13,694 nucleotides of DNA from JAPYTU01 sp036166735 (lineage in GTDB: Bacteria; Bacteroidota; Bacteroidia; Cytophagales; MED-G16). The first letter of the stretch is position 1. The number at the start of each line of letters is the position of its first letter. The stretch is taken from the NCBI GenBank assembly GCA_036166735.1, contig JAYZHG010000132.1, forward strand, positions 1 through 13,694, given 5' to 3'. The position numbers and the translations under genes were made by a program. The notes under the pieces are model-generated. The model worked only from the letters and a program-made list of their open reading frames with translations, was not told where the DNA came from and did no database searches. Positions 7,618 to 13,694 of this stretch are shown piece by piece.

Positions 7618-9133
7618 TGATCTTGTTTAGTGTTTTTGATATTCTTTTATTTATTTTAGAATTTCCTAATATTTCAATTATTATAAATAGATCTGGACCA
7701 CTAATTTTTCCTATTATGCATAATCTTAATGCTTGCATACCTATTCCAATTTTTATATTATTATTTTTTAACTGATTTAAATAATAATCTTTTATTTTTT
7801 CGGGCTTTATAAAATGATTTTCTTTAATATATCTATTTAATTCTATTATTACATTATTTAAATTTTTTGACCATTTTTTATTAATAAAATTTTCATCTAA
7901 ATTTTTAGGTTCTTCTAAAATATTATTTGATTCGATTAATATATCGTTTTTAAAGGTTAATCTTTCTTTCAAAAGTTCAATTATTTTATTAATTCTTTCT
8001 TTATTTAGCTGGGAAGTATTAATATCATTTTTTAGAATATTTATAAAAATTTTATTAGGTAATTTTTTTACATATGATTGGTTAAACCACTTTGCTTTTT
8101 CTATATTATATTTAGCGCCAGATTTAATTATTCTATTTATTGAAAAACTATCTATTAATTCATTTAAAGATAAAATTTCATTTTCATTTCCCGGATTCCA
8201 ACCTATAAAACATATAAAATTTATTAATGCTTTTGATTCATATCCTAACTCTTTAAATCCTTTAATTTCAGAGTTTTTTGATGCGTCTTTCCATTTTATA
8301 GGGTAAACTGGAAATCCATATTTTTCCCCATCTCTTTTACTTAATTTTCCAGTTCCTGTAGGTTTTAGTATTAAAGGGAGATGAGAAAATTTTGGTTTTT
8401 CCCAGCCAAAAGCATTATATAGTTGCCAGTGTAATGCTAATGAAGGCAACCATTCTTCACCTCTTATTACATGAGTAATTTTCATTAGATAATCATCTAC
8501 TACATTAGCTAGATGATATGTTGGCATTCCATCACTTTTACATATGATTTTATCATCTAAATTATTTAGGTCAACTTGTATTTTTCCTCTTATTTCATCA
8601 TTAATTGTTATTATATTTTTATTCTTACCAGAATGGACTGTTTTAAATCTGACAACATAATTATTGTTTTGAGTTAGTTCTTTAGTTTTTTCATTGCTGA
8701 TAGATAAAGAGTTGTTAAGCTTTAATCTATTCTGCCAATTATAAATAAATGTTTCTCCATTTTTTTCACACTTTTTTCTCTTTTCTTCTAATTTTTCTTT
8801 TTTATCAAAAGCAAAATAAGCGTGTCCTGATTTTATGAGTAAATTAATAAATTTTTGGTATATGTTTTTTCTTTCAGATTGCCTGTATGGGCCATAATTT
8901 CCCGGGTTTTCTGGACTTTCATCAGGTAATATTTTGCACCATTTAAGAGAATCTAAAATGTGTTTTTCTGCCTTTTTATTATATCTTTTTAGGTCCGTAT
9001 CTTCAATTCTAAGTATAAATTTTCCTTTTGATTTTTTTGAGATCAAGTAATTATATAATGCGGTTCTTAGACCCCCTATGTGTAGAGGTCCTGTTGGGCT
9101 TGGTGCAAACCTTAGTCTAATATTATCTGACAT
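7610..9133 (-). CDS. gltX: Glutamyl-tRNA synthetase
   Basis: This class I synthetase attaches glutamate to tRNA-Glu. The 507 residues are normal for the bacterial enzyme. The N-terminal signature FAPSPTGPLHIGGLRTA carries the HIGH-equivalent HIGG at 18-21, and KLSKRDG at 263-269 is the KMSKS-equivalent. RIEDTD (42-47), the DGMPTYHLANVVDD block and VIRGEEWLPS are also present. The helical C-terminal anticodon-binding domain is complete but very rich in Lys, Asn and Ile. The gene starts immediately after the RidA stop (no spacer) and its end overlaps the saccharopine dehydrogenase gene. It is an essential gene inside a catabolic-looking operon. Because glnS is also present, this enzyme is probably specific for tRNA-Glu. 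Confidence 0.96.
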   Translation of the reverse strand: MSDNIRLRFAPSPTGPLHIGGLRTALYNYLISKKSKGKFILRIEDTDLKRYNKKAEKHILDSLKWCKILPDESPENPGNYGPYRQSERKNIYQKFINLLIKSGHAYFAFDKKEKLEEKRKKCEKNGETFIYNWQNRLKLNNSLSISNEKTKELTQNNNYVVRFKTVHSGKNKNIITINDEIRGKIQVDLNNLDDKIICKSDGMPTYHLANVVDDYLMKITHVIRGEEWLPSLALHWQLYNAFGWEKPKFSHLPLILKPTGTGKLSKRDGEKYGFPVYPIKWKDASKNSEIKGFKELGYESKALINFICFIGWNPGNENEILSLNELIDSFSINRIIKSGAKYNIEKAKWFNQSYVKKLPNKIFINILKNDINTSQLNKERINKIIELLKERLTFKNDILIESNNILEEPKNLDENFINKKWSKNLNNVIIELNRYIKENHFIKPEKIKDYYLNQLKNNNIKIGIGMQALRLCIIGKISGPDLFIIIEILGNSKINKRISKTLNKIND

Positions 9134-9520
9134 TTAGTCTTTAATTGCTATACAAGAAATTTCAATATTTACATTTTTTGGTAATTGTGATACTTGTACA
9201 GTTTCTCTAGCTGGTGGAATACAATTTTCAAAAAACTTTGCATATTCCGTATTTACTTCTACAAAGTCATTCATGTCTTTTAGGAAGATTGTAGTTTTTA
9301 CAACATTATTAAAATTCATTTTTGCTTCTTCTAGAATGTTTTGAATATTATTCATGACTTTATTTGTTTCTTTTTTTATTCCTGATGAAATTAATTTTCC
9401 GTTTTTTGGATTAAGTGGTATTTGACCAGAAATAAATAGTAAATTATCAACTTGTATTGCTTGATTGTATGGCCCAATTGGTAAAGGTGCTTTTTTTGTT
9501 AGAATTACTTTTTTTTTCAT
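9134..9520 (-). CDS. ridA: RidA family reactive imine/enamine deaminase
   Basis: RidA-family proteins hydrolyse reactive enamine/imine intermediates released by PLP enzymes, protecting other enzymes from damage; they are small cytosolic trimers. The chosen start gives 128 residues, the normal family length. It begins MKKKVILTKKAPLPIGPYNQA, placing the family IGPYxQA motif at the usual distance from the N-terminus. Other signatures are LLFISGQIPL, ARETVQVSQLP with the Arg expected to bind the substrate carboxylate, and the terminal VNIEISCIAI with the conserved Glu. An in-frame ATG at 9583 would add 21 residues and overlap ctlX, and does not match the family, so the start at 9520 is preferred. 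The stop abuts the gltX start codon. The neighbourhood suggests a role beside amino acid catabolism. Confidence 0.9.
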   Translation of the reverse strand: MKKKVILTKKAPLPIGPYNQAIQVDNLLFISGQIPLNPKNGKLISSGIKKETNKVMNNIQNILEEAKMNFNNVVKTTIFLKDMNDFVEVNTEYAKFFENCIPPARETVQVSQLPKNVNIEISCIAIKD

Positions 9521-9546
9521 ATATTTTTTTTTACAATTTACATCTT

Positions 9547-10488
9547 TTATTCTTTTTGTAAAAAGTTTTCTGCAATCATGCATCTTGCTCCACCCCCTCC
9601 TATTTTTTCTATTAATTTTATGTTACTGTATAATAATTTATTGTATTTTTCTAGTGATTTTTTTTGAGTTAAATTGAGACTTTTGTGAGCTGTTTCGCTC
9701 ATAATTAAGTATTTGTCATTTTTTTTATTTTTTACTTGAAGCATATTTCCTACAAAACTTTTGCATTGGTCTTCAGAAATTTCAATTATTTCTTTTTTGG
9801 TATTAGTTAGACTTTTAATTAATAATTTTTTTTCATTTTCATCATCAATACTTTCTAGGCATATTATTGCATATTCATCAGCCAAGCACATCATAACATT
9901 TGTGTGATATATTAATTTTCTTTTATTATTATAAGATTGGTATGCTTTAAATTTTAAAAGTTTGTAATTTATAAGTTTACAAAGTTGATTTAAGACAATT
10001 TCATTTGTTCTTTTAGATAATGCAGCATAACATATTTTGTTTTTTCTATCAAGTATCATGCTTCCTGTGCCTTCAAGATATTGTTTTTTCTTTTCATAAC
10101 TTGATAAGTCAATAATTTTGCTAATACTATATCCTTTATTTTTCAATTTTTCTGTTAAATCTTTTCTTTTTTCTTTTCTTCTATTTTTTGAGAACATTGG
10201 ATATATTATGACTGTTCCATCTTCATGTAGAGTTATCCAATTATTTGGAAAAACACTATCTGTTGTCTTGATATTATCTCTATCATTAAAAACATGAATT
10301 TCAATATTTTCTTTTCTAATTCCTTCAACCATTTTTTCAAATTCTTCAATCGCTTTTAGTTGAATCTCATTTTTATTTAAGATTTTTTCTTTTTTTTGAA
10401 AATAGTTATTATTTGCTGTCTCTTTATTATAGTTAAAGTGTTTAGGTTTAACCATTATTAAACTTGACGTGATTTGTGAAAAGTTCAT
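9547..10488 (-). CDS. ctlX: CtlX-type amidinotransferase-fold hydrolase (citrulline utilisation hydrolase family)
   Basis: The 313-residue protein has the pentein (amidinotransferase) fold and resembles CtlX, a family annotated as hydrolysing citrulline or a related guanidino/ureido compound. Conserved segments in order are ETANNNYFQ (23-31), TDSVFPNNWITLHEDGT with Asp77 (76-92), LEGTGSMILDR with Glu139 (138-148), YHTNVMMCLAD with His195 (194-204), QCKSFVGNMLQ (241-251) and GGGGARCMIAE with the nucleophile Cys303. The Asp/Glu, His and Cys expected for pentein catalysis are all present, so it should be active. The start fits the family's short N-terminus before the MVKPKHF segment. It ends 26 bases before ridA. 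In my recall of related genomes its upstream neighbour is the other amidinotransferase-fold hydrolase; here the recombinase-like gene lies between them. Confidence 0.85.
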   Translation of the reverse strand: MNFSQITSSLIMVKPKHFNYNKETANNNYFQKKEKILNKNEIQLKAIEEFEKMVEGIRKENIEIHVFNDRDNIKTTDSVFPNNWITLHEDGTVIIYPMFSKNRRKEKRKDLTEKLKNKGYSISKIIDLSSYEKKKQYLEGTGSMILDRKNKICYAALSKRTNEIVLNQLCKLINYKLLKFKAYQSYNNKRKLIYHTNVMMCLADEYAIICLESIDDENEKKLLIKSLTNTKKEIIEISEDQCKSFVGNMLQVKNKKNDKYLIMSETAHKSLNLTQKKSLEKYNKLLYSNIKLIEKIGGGGARCMIAENFLQKE

Positions 10489-10545
10489 TTTTATTATTTT
10501 ATTATTAATATTTATACTTTATTATCAATTTAATCTATATTTTAT

Positions 10546-10560
10546 TATAATGTATCCTGT
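10546..10560 (+). repeat. Outer direct repeat, left copy (15 bp)
   Basis: TATAATGTATCCTGT occurs exactly here and at 11740-11754 in the same orientation, 1194 bases apart, on either side of the recombinase-like gene. It contains the AGGATAC core (minus-strand reading). It could be the left end or attachment core of an element, or a binding site for the encoded protein. Confidence 0.8.
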
Positions 10561-10561
10561 T

Positions 10562-10570
10562 ATGTATCCT
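10562..10570 (-). repeat. Inner AGGATACAT repeat overlapping the recombinase stop codon
   Basis: ATGTATCCT (AGGATACAT on the coding strand) repeats 12 bases after the equivalent position in the left outer repeat. The first two bases of the coding-strand repeat are the last two of the TAG stop, so the gene ends exactly at the repeat. Of four AGGATAC copies noted in the window, two are here and two are before the start codon. Confidence 0.7.
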
Positions 10571-11729
10571 AATATTTTTTTATTCTGTAACTTAATAAAT
10601 TCCCTTTTTTAAATAGAGATTTATTTTTAGTTTGATCTGCATCATCTTCTAAATTTTTCATTATAATATTTTCATTTTCTAGAAAATCATAATTTTCCAT
10701 ATAGTTATAAATTTCTTTTGTTTTGTTGATAGAGTTGTGACCTAATGCAGCAGCTACTTTGTAGACATTTTTTGTTTTATTATACAAGTTTTTTGCATAA
10801 TTATTTACTGCATCATTAAATTTTTTCTTGTCATTGATATTTGATTTATTCATCCACTGTTTAAATATTTTTGATCTATTTGATTGTTTTTCTGGTAATG
10901 TGAATACCAATTCATTATCCAATTTTCTTTTTCCAATCATTTTTCTAATAGATTTTGGTAATGAGTTTGTTAAGATCTCATTATTATTGTTGATTTTAAA
11001 ATAATGTATTGTTTTTTTATCATTATTTGTTTTATATAGATTTTTCCATTTTAATTTTGCAATCTTACCTATTTTTAGTCCTGTATTATATGAAAAGAAA
11101 AATGCTTTTTTTAAATCTTGCCATTTTTCTGGAGCAGTTTTTGTAAGTTTTTTTATTTCTTGACTATTAAAGGTATAAATTTTGGAGTTTTCTTTTTTGT
11201 AAGTAATTCCCCCAACTCTAGGGTAGTCACAAATACCATTATCATTTAAATGTATTAATACACTTTTAAAATTATTCCAATATTTTGCAGATGTCGTCCC
11301 TTTTATGTTATTTTTTTTGATTTTATTTTCTATTTCAGATTTTAATTGATTTAAATAAGTTTTGTTGATTGTATTTATTTTTTTCTTTTTAATGTTAGAA
11401 TCAATTTTTTTTAAAAAATTAAATACAGCATTATAATTTTTAATTTTTGAATATTTTTTAAAAATAAATTCGAATTCATCAGACTGTTTGCTGTTAAAAT
11501 CTATTTTATTTCTATTATTTTCAAAATCATCTTTTTTTCTCCTAAGTATTTCTTCATATGCTCTTTTAACATTTAAATTATGTTCTTTTTGGCTAATATT
11601 TTTAGGTGCAACCCACTCCCACAATTTTAAACTTTCAACTTTGGCTTTTATCTGACTTAATCTGTATCTGATGTATAAATTATATTTTTCTTTTTCTTTG
11701 TTTTTTCGTCTCCAAATTTGAATTTTCAT
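10569..11729 (-). CDS. Solitary tyrosine recombinase-like protein with degenerate catalytic site
   Basis: The 386-residue protein has the layout of a phage-type integrase: an N-terminal arm-binding-like region (1-65), a core-binding helical domain (about 70-170) and a C-terminal catalytic-like domain (about 185-345). The C-terminal signature LGHNSINKTKEIYNYM keeps His331 and nucleophile Tyr341. However, the first catalytic Arg (TGLR in the family) is Lys219 in TGLKIGKIAKLKW. The HxxR motif, at the correct 26-residue distance before GH, reads N305-D-A-V308, so both its His and Arg are lost. Lysine makes up 75 of 386 residues (19%). No stops or frameshifts interrupt it, so it is under some selection or recently decayed. 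It is flanked by AGGATAC repeats at both ends and splits the hydrolase genes. It may be a decayed integrase or a repurposed DNA-binding protein. Confidence 0.75.
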   Translation of the reverse strand: MKIQIWRRKNKEKEKYNLYIRYRLSQIKAKVESLKLWEWVAPKNISQKEHNLNVKRAYEEILRRKKDDFENNRNKIDFNSKQSDEFEFIFKKYSKIKNYNAVFNFLKKIDSNIKKKKINTINKTYLNQLKSEIENKIKKNNIKGTTSAKYWNNFKSVLIHLNDNGICDYPRVGGITYKKENSKIYTFNSQEIKKLTKTAPEKWQDLKKAFFFSYNTGLKIGKIAKLKWKNLYKTNNDKKTIHYFKINNNNEILTNSLPKSIRKMIGKRKLDNELVFTLPEKQSNRSKIFKQWMNKSNINDKKKFNDAVNNYAKNLYNKTKNVYKVAAALGHNSINKTKEIYNYMENYDFLENENIIMKNLEDDADQTKNKSLFKKGNLLSYRIKKY

Positions 11730-11731
11730 AT

Positions 11732-11740
11732 AAGTATCCT
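11732..11740 (-). repeat. Inner repeat immediately before the recombinase start codon
   Basis: AAGTATCCT (AGGATACTT on the coding strand) differs from the other three copies by one base. It ends 2 bases before the ATG, where bound protein would block initiation or, in a short-leader transcript, transcription. It is spaced 12 bases from the copy within the right outer repeat. Confidence 0.6.
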
Positions 11741-11754
11741 ATAATGTATCCTGT
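11740..11754 (+). repeat. Outer direct repeat, right copy (15 bp)
   Basis: This is an exact copy of TATAATGTATCCTGT found at 10546-10560, in the same orientation. It lies in the 67-base gap between the end of the arginine-deiminase-like gene and the recombinase start. Confidence 0.8.
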
Positions 11755-11796
11755 AATATATTAAATTATATTAATAAAATGCGATATAGTTAGGAT

Positions 11797-12714
11797 TTAT
11801 GGCTTTCTTTCTAATGGTAAAGTACTACATCTAAATAATCCACCAAATTTTGATATTTCTCTATAATTTACTTTTTCAACTAAAAAATTAAGTCTTTCAA
11901 GCTCTTTATTTAGCCTAGTGAATGTTGTATCAGAAATGATAGTTTTTTTATTAATTGAAAAAATATTTGAACATCCCTCATACATTTCTTCTTGATTTAT
12001 TTTTACTAAATTCTTTTCTCCATAGATCTCATATATTGTATCTCGATCTTTTTTATCATAAATGCCATTTTCGTATATGATTATTTTTTTATTACCAATT
12101 GGTTGCATTGTGCAGTCAAGATGTAATATATTATTTTTAGGGTCTTTATCATTTTTAATCAGTTTAATACCAATTATTGTTTTATCTGGAAATTTTTCTT
12201 GTATGTATTCAAGAGATTCTTTATTTGTTCTAGATACTTTTAAATTAACATATCTATTATTTTCAGTATATCCAATAAAAATGAATTCGTCATCAAGTAT
12301 TATGTCTCCTCCTTCAATTTTGATATTTTTTGGTATAATTATTTTTTGATCATTTCTAAGATTCTCAATGATTGAATTTATTCCATTTTTTTCATTATTT
12401 CTTTCTTTAATTATTTCAGGAATAAAGAATTTATTTTCAACAACAAAAGATATATCTCTTGTAAAAATTTGATTGAGATCTTGGATGTTATTATCAGGTC
12501 TTAAAACGTTAATATCATGTCTTTTTAATACGTTTTTAAAATTTTCAATTTCTTTTATACAGTCATCTTCTTTGGGGTATGTATTGTTTAATATATGAAA
12601 TTTTGTTTTGGGATCAATACAATTTTCTACTGTTGGTTGGGGGCCTAAATTATCTGCTATCCCTAATACAACAGATACTAACGTATCTGTTTCATTTTTT
12701 ACATTAAGATTCAT
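11797..12714 (-). CDS. Arginine deiminase/DDAH-like amidinotransferase-fold hydrolase
   Basis: The 305-residue protein is a second pentein-fold enzyme, unlike CtlX in sequence. Members hydrolyse the guanidino group of arginine or methylated arginine, or a related compound; the exact substrate is not predictable here. Visible active-site elements are IFTRDISF with Arg86 and Asp87, IEGGDIIL with Glu134 and Asp137, LHLDCTMQPIG with His198, and FRCSTLPLER with nucleophile Cys296 near the C-terminus. The Cys, His and acidic residues are intact. The start at 12714 lies 3 bases after the stop of the PHP gene, so the two are co-transcribed. I recall close relatives beside ctlX in Flavobacteriaceae, usually annotated only as amidinotransferase. 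Here the recombinase-like gene follows, 67 bases downstream. Confidence 0.85.
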   Translation of the reverse strand: MNLNVKNETDTLVSVVLGIADNLGPQPTVENCIDPKTKFHILNNTYPKEDDCIKEIENFKNVLKRHDINVLRPDNNIQDLNQIFTRDISFVVENKFFIPEIIKERNNEKNGINSIIENLRNDQKIIIPKNIKIEGGDIILDDEFIFIGYTENNRYVNLKVSRTNKESLEYIQEKFPDKTIIGIKLIKNDKDPKNNILHLDCTMQPIGNKKIIIYENGIYDKKDRDTIYEIYGEKNLVKINQEEMYEGCSNIFSINKKTIISDTTFTRLNKELERLNFLVEKVNYREISKFGGLFRCSTLPLERKP

Positions 12715-12717
12715 GAT

Positions 12718-13694
12718 TTAAATACCTGTTGCTAGTTTTATCTTAAGATATTCTTTTGGTGCTATTATTCCATTTAAAACTTTAAAATTTAAATGATCTT
12801 CAATTTTTTTTTTACCTACTTTAGTTTTAAGAATTATAGAATTTAACCCTTTTATTGTAAATATATCAGCATTATTTTCAAATGTATAATTAGAATGATT
12901 TTCTAAAATAATGTCTGCACTCGAATGATTTTTAATTTCAATATCAACAATTGAGCTTTCTCCATCTTCAGAATAACCCTGATTTACTTTTTCTTCTATA
13001 AATATTTCTAGACTTTTTTCAATGAGTGGTTTTAGATTTACACTTTTACCAATAAGTAAATCATTGTAATAAATAACTGTTCTTCCATTGAAAAGAGCTT
13101 TTTTTATATCTTCTATTTTTTTAGATTTTGAAAATATTAAAGTTACAGGTCTGTGACCATACTTAGGGATTTCAAATTTCCAATCTATCAGTCCGTGAAT
13201 ATCAGAAGTTCCCATTATTGTCAAATTATTATCAAGTGCAATTTGAAGCGCTTCCTCTGAGTAGTATAGTTCATTAACTACTTCAATTCCATGTAAATAT
13301 TTATTTGATATTAAATATTTATGATAATCATCTAATCTTGCAATTCCATCACTTCTTTGAGCTGGCCATGCAGGATGATTCCAAAATAAAAATGCACCTT
13401 GTTTATTTGCCTCTAAGATTCCAGTTAGAGAATCTTCATGTAATAAATTATTTGCTTCATTTATAAAGACAGCGTTTATATGTCCTGGAGGCATGCTTTT
13501 TGTAATTTCTTGACCATTTATAACTATTAGTTCTTTATCATCTTTTTTTCTTTTATTTAAATTATCAGCATAACTTTTTGTTAAGTGGTATGCTCTATTT
13601 CTATCTTTATTTGGAATGTCTTCTTTATGAGGTTGATATTCTAAATGCTCTGTCATTGATATTACATCTACTCCATCGTATATTGCTTCATCGA
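12718..13694 (-). CDS. PHP-domain metal-dependent phosphodiesterase, Sb-PDE-like; N-terminus beyond right edge
   Basis: The reading frame is open through the right edge, so the gene is longer than the in-frame ATG at 13656 suggests. The upstream codons read DEAIYDGVDVIS and continue directly into MTEHLEYQPH, the usual internal PHP sequence, so that ATG is not the start. Counting that Met as 1, metal-binding PHP motifs are TEH (Glu3, His4), Glu50 in INGQE, His94 in WNHPAW, and Asp152 and His154 in GTSDIHG. The first HxH motif lies outside the window. HLEYQPHKEDIP and HPAWPAQ resemble the Sb-PDE family, named after a Sphingobium phosphodiesterase acting on organophosphate diesters. Residues from about 215 form a C-terminal beta-rich domain. 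The true substrate in this organism is unknown. It is first of the visible minus-strand operon. Confidence 0.75.
   Translation of the reverse strand, partial: DEAIYDGVDVISMTEHLEYQPHKEDIPNKDRNRAYHLTKSYADNLNKRKKDDKELIVINGQEITKSMPPGHINAVFINEANNLLHEDSLTGILEANKQGAFLFWNHPAWPAQRSDGIARLDDYHKYLISNKYLHGIEVVNELYYSEEALQIALDNNLTIMGTSDIHGLIDWKFEIPKYGHRPVTLIFSKSKKIEDIKKALFNGRTVIYYNDLLIGKSVNLKPLIEKSLEIFIEEKVNQGYSEDGESSIVDIEIKNHSSADIILENHSNYTFENNADIFTIKGLNSIILKTKVGKKKIEDHLNFKVLNGIIAPKEYLKIKLATGI

Larger units (their letters stand above)
10546..11754. mobile_element. Candidate minimal element: one recombinase-like gene bounded by direct repeats
   Basis: The 1209-base segment starts and ends with the same 15-bp sequence and carries only the recombinase-like gene. 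Each outer copy has a second AGGATAC copy beside it on the inner side, giving the order outer-inner-gene-inner-outer, all in one orientation. Removing one repeat unit (1194 bases) would leave about 114 bases between the two hydrolase genes. No terminal inverted repeats, cargo gene or excisionase are seen. That the boundary is real is inferred from the repeats alone; the repeats could instead be operator sites of a resident gene. Confidence 0.45.

Noticed and set aside
9134..9583. Longer RidA start at 9583
   Set aside because: The extra 21 residues overlap the end of ctlX and push the IGPYxQA motif too far from the N-terminus; the start at 9520 gives normal family length.
9465..9677. 70-codon plus-strand frame with membrane-like translation
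   Set aside because: It is antisense to the ridA/ctlX junction; its Phe/Leu/Ile runs come from reading Lys- and Asn-rich codons backwards.
10546..11754. CRISPR-like or insertion-sequence interpretation of the AGGATAC repeats
   Set aside because: The repeats are too few and too short for CRISPR and have no spacers. They are direct, not inverted, and the gene is recombinase-like rather than a DDE transposase.
12062..12349. 95-codon plus-strand frame with membrane-like translation
   Set aside because: It is a shadow of the arginine-deiminase-like gene.
12718..13656. PHP protein starting at 13656
   Set aside because: That Met lies within the SMTEH motif and the frame stays open to the window edge, so the gene is 5'-truncated, not complete.

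Overview
The window is very A+T-rich (by eye well under 30% G+C), densely packed, and reads as the chromosome of a marine-type member of the Bacteroidota, most likely Flavobacteriales. Supporting points are an RprX/RprY-like two-component pair, separate GlnRS and GluRS genes, a CtlX hydrolase paired with a second amidinotransferase-fold hydrolase, no Shine-Dalgarno-like sequences, a TAnnTTTG promoter element, and a tRNA without an encoded CCA. The species cannot be named from sequence alone.

Left part (1-6420). A membrane-protein gene runs off the left edge on the minus strand, just downstream of tRNA-Val(GAC) on the same strand. Divergent from these is a plus-strand run: sensor kinase and response regulator (overlapping by 14 bases), a HisA-like isomerase, PurE, GlnRS and GTP cyclohydrolase I. 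Apart from the kinase/regulator pair these are unrelated housekeeping functions (purine, translation, pterin). The HisA-like protein lacks the family's catalytic Asp8.

Right part (6421-13694). Everything is on the minus strand and converges on folE with no spacer. In transcription order: a PHP-family phosphodiesterase cut by the right edge, a DDAH/arginine-deiminase-like hydrolase, a tyrosine-recombinase-like gene, CtlX, RidA, GluRS, and a LYS1-like saccharopine dehydrogenase. Leaving out the recombinase, spacing is tight (3, 26 and 0 bases, and an 8-base overlap), so this looks like an operon. It groups guanidino/ureido hydrolysis, lysine metabolism, imine detoxification and glutamate use.

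The most unusual part is 10546-11754. A solitary recombinase-like gene is framed by four same-direction copies of an AGGATAC repeat, including an exact 15-bp direct repeat at the two outer ends. It sits between two hydrolase genes that I recall as usual neighbours in related genomes. The encoded protein has lost three canonical catalytic residues (the first Arg and both ends of HxxR) but keeps the GH histidine and the tyrosine. It may be a minimal integrated element, its decayed remnant, or a recombinase fold reused as a DNA-binding protein. No intergenic stretch exceeds 300 bases, and I see no CRISPR array, IS element with inverted ends, rRNA or clear intrinsic terminator.
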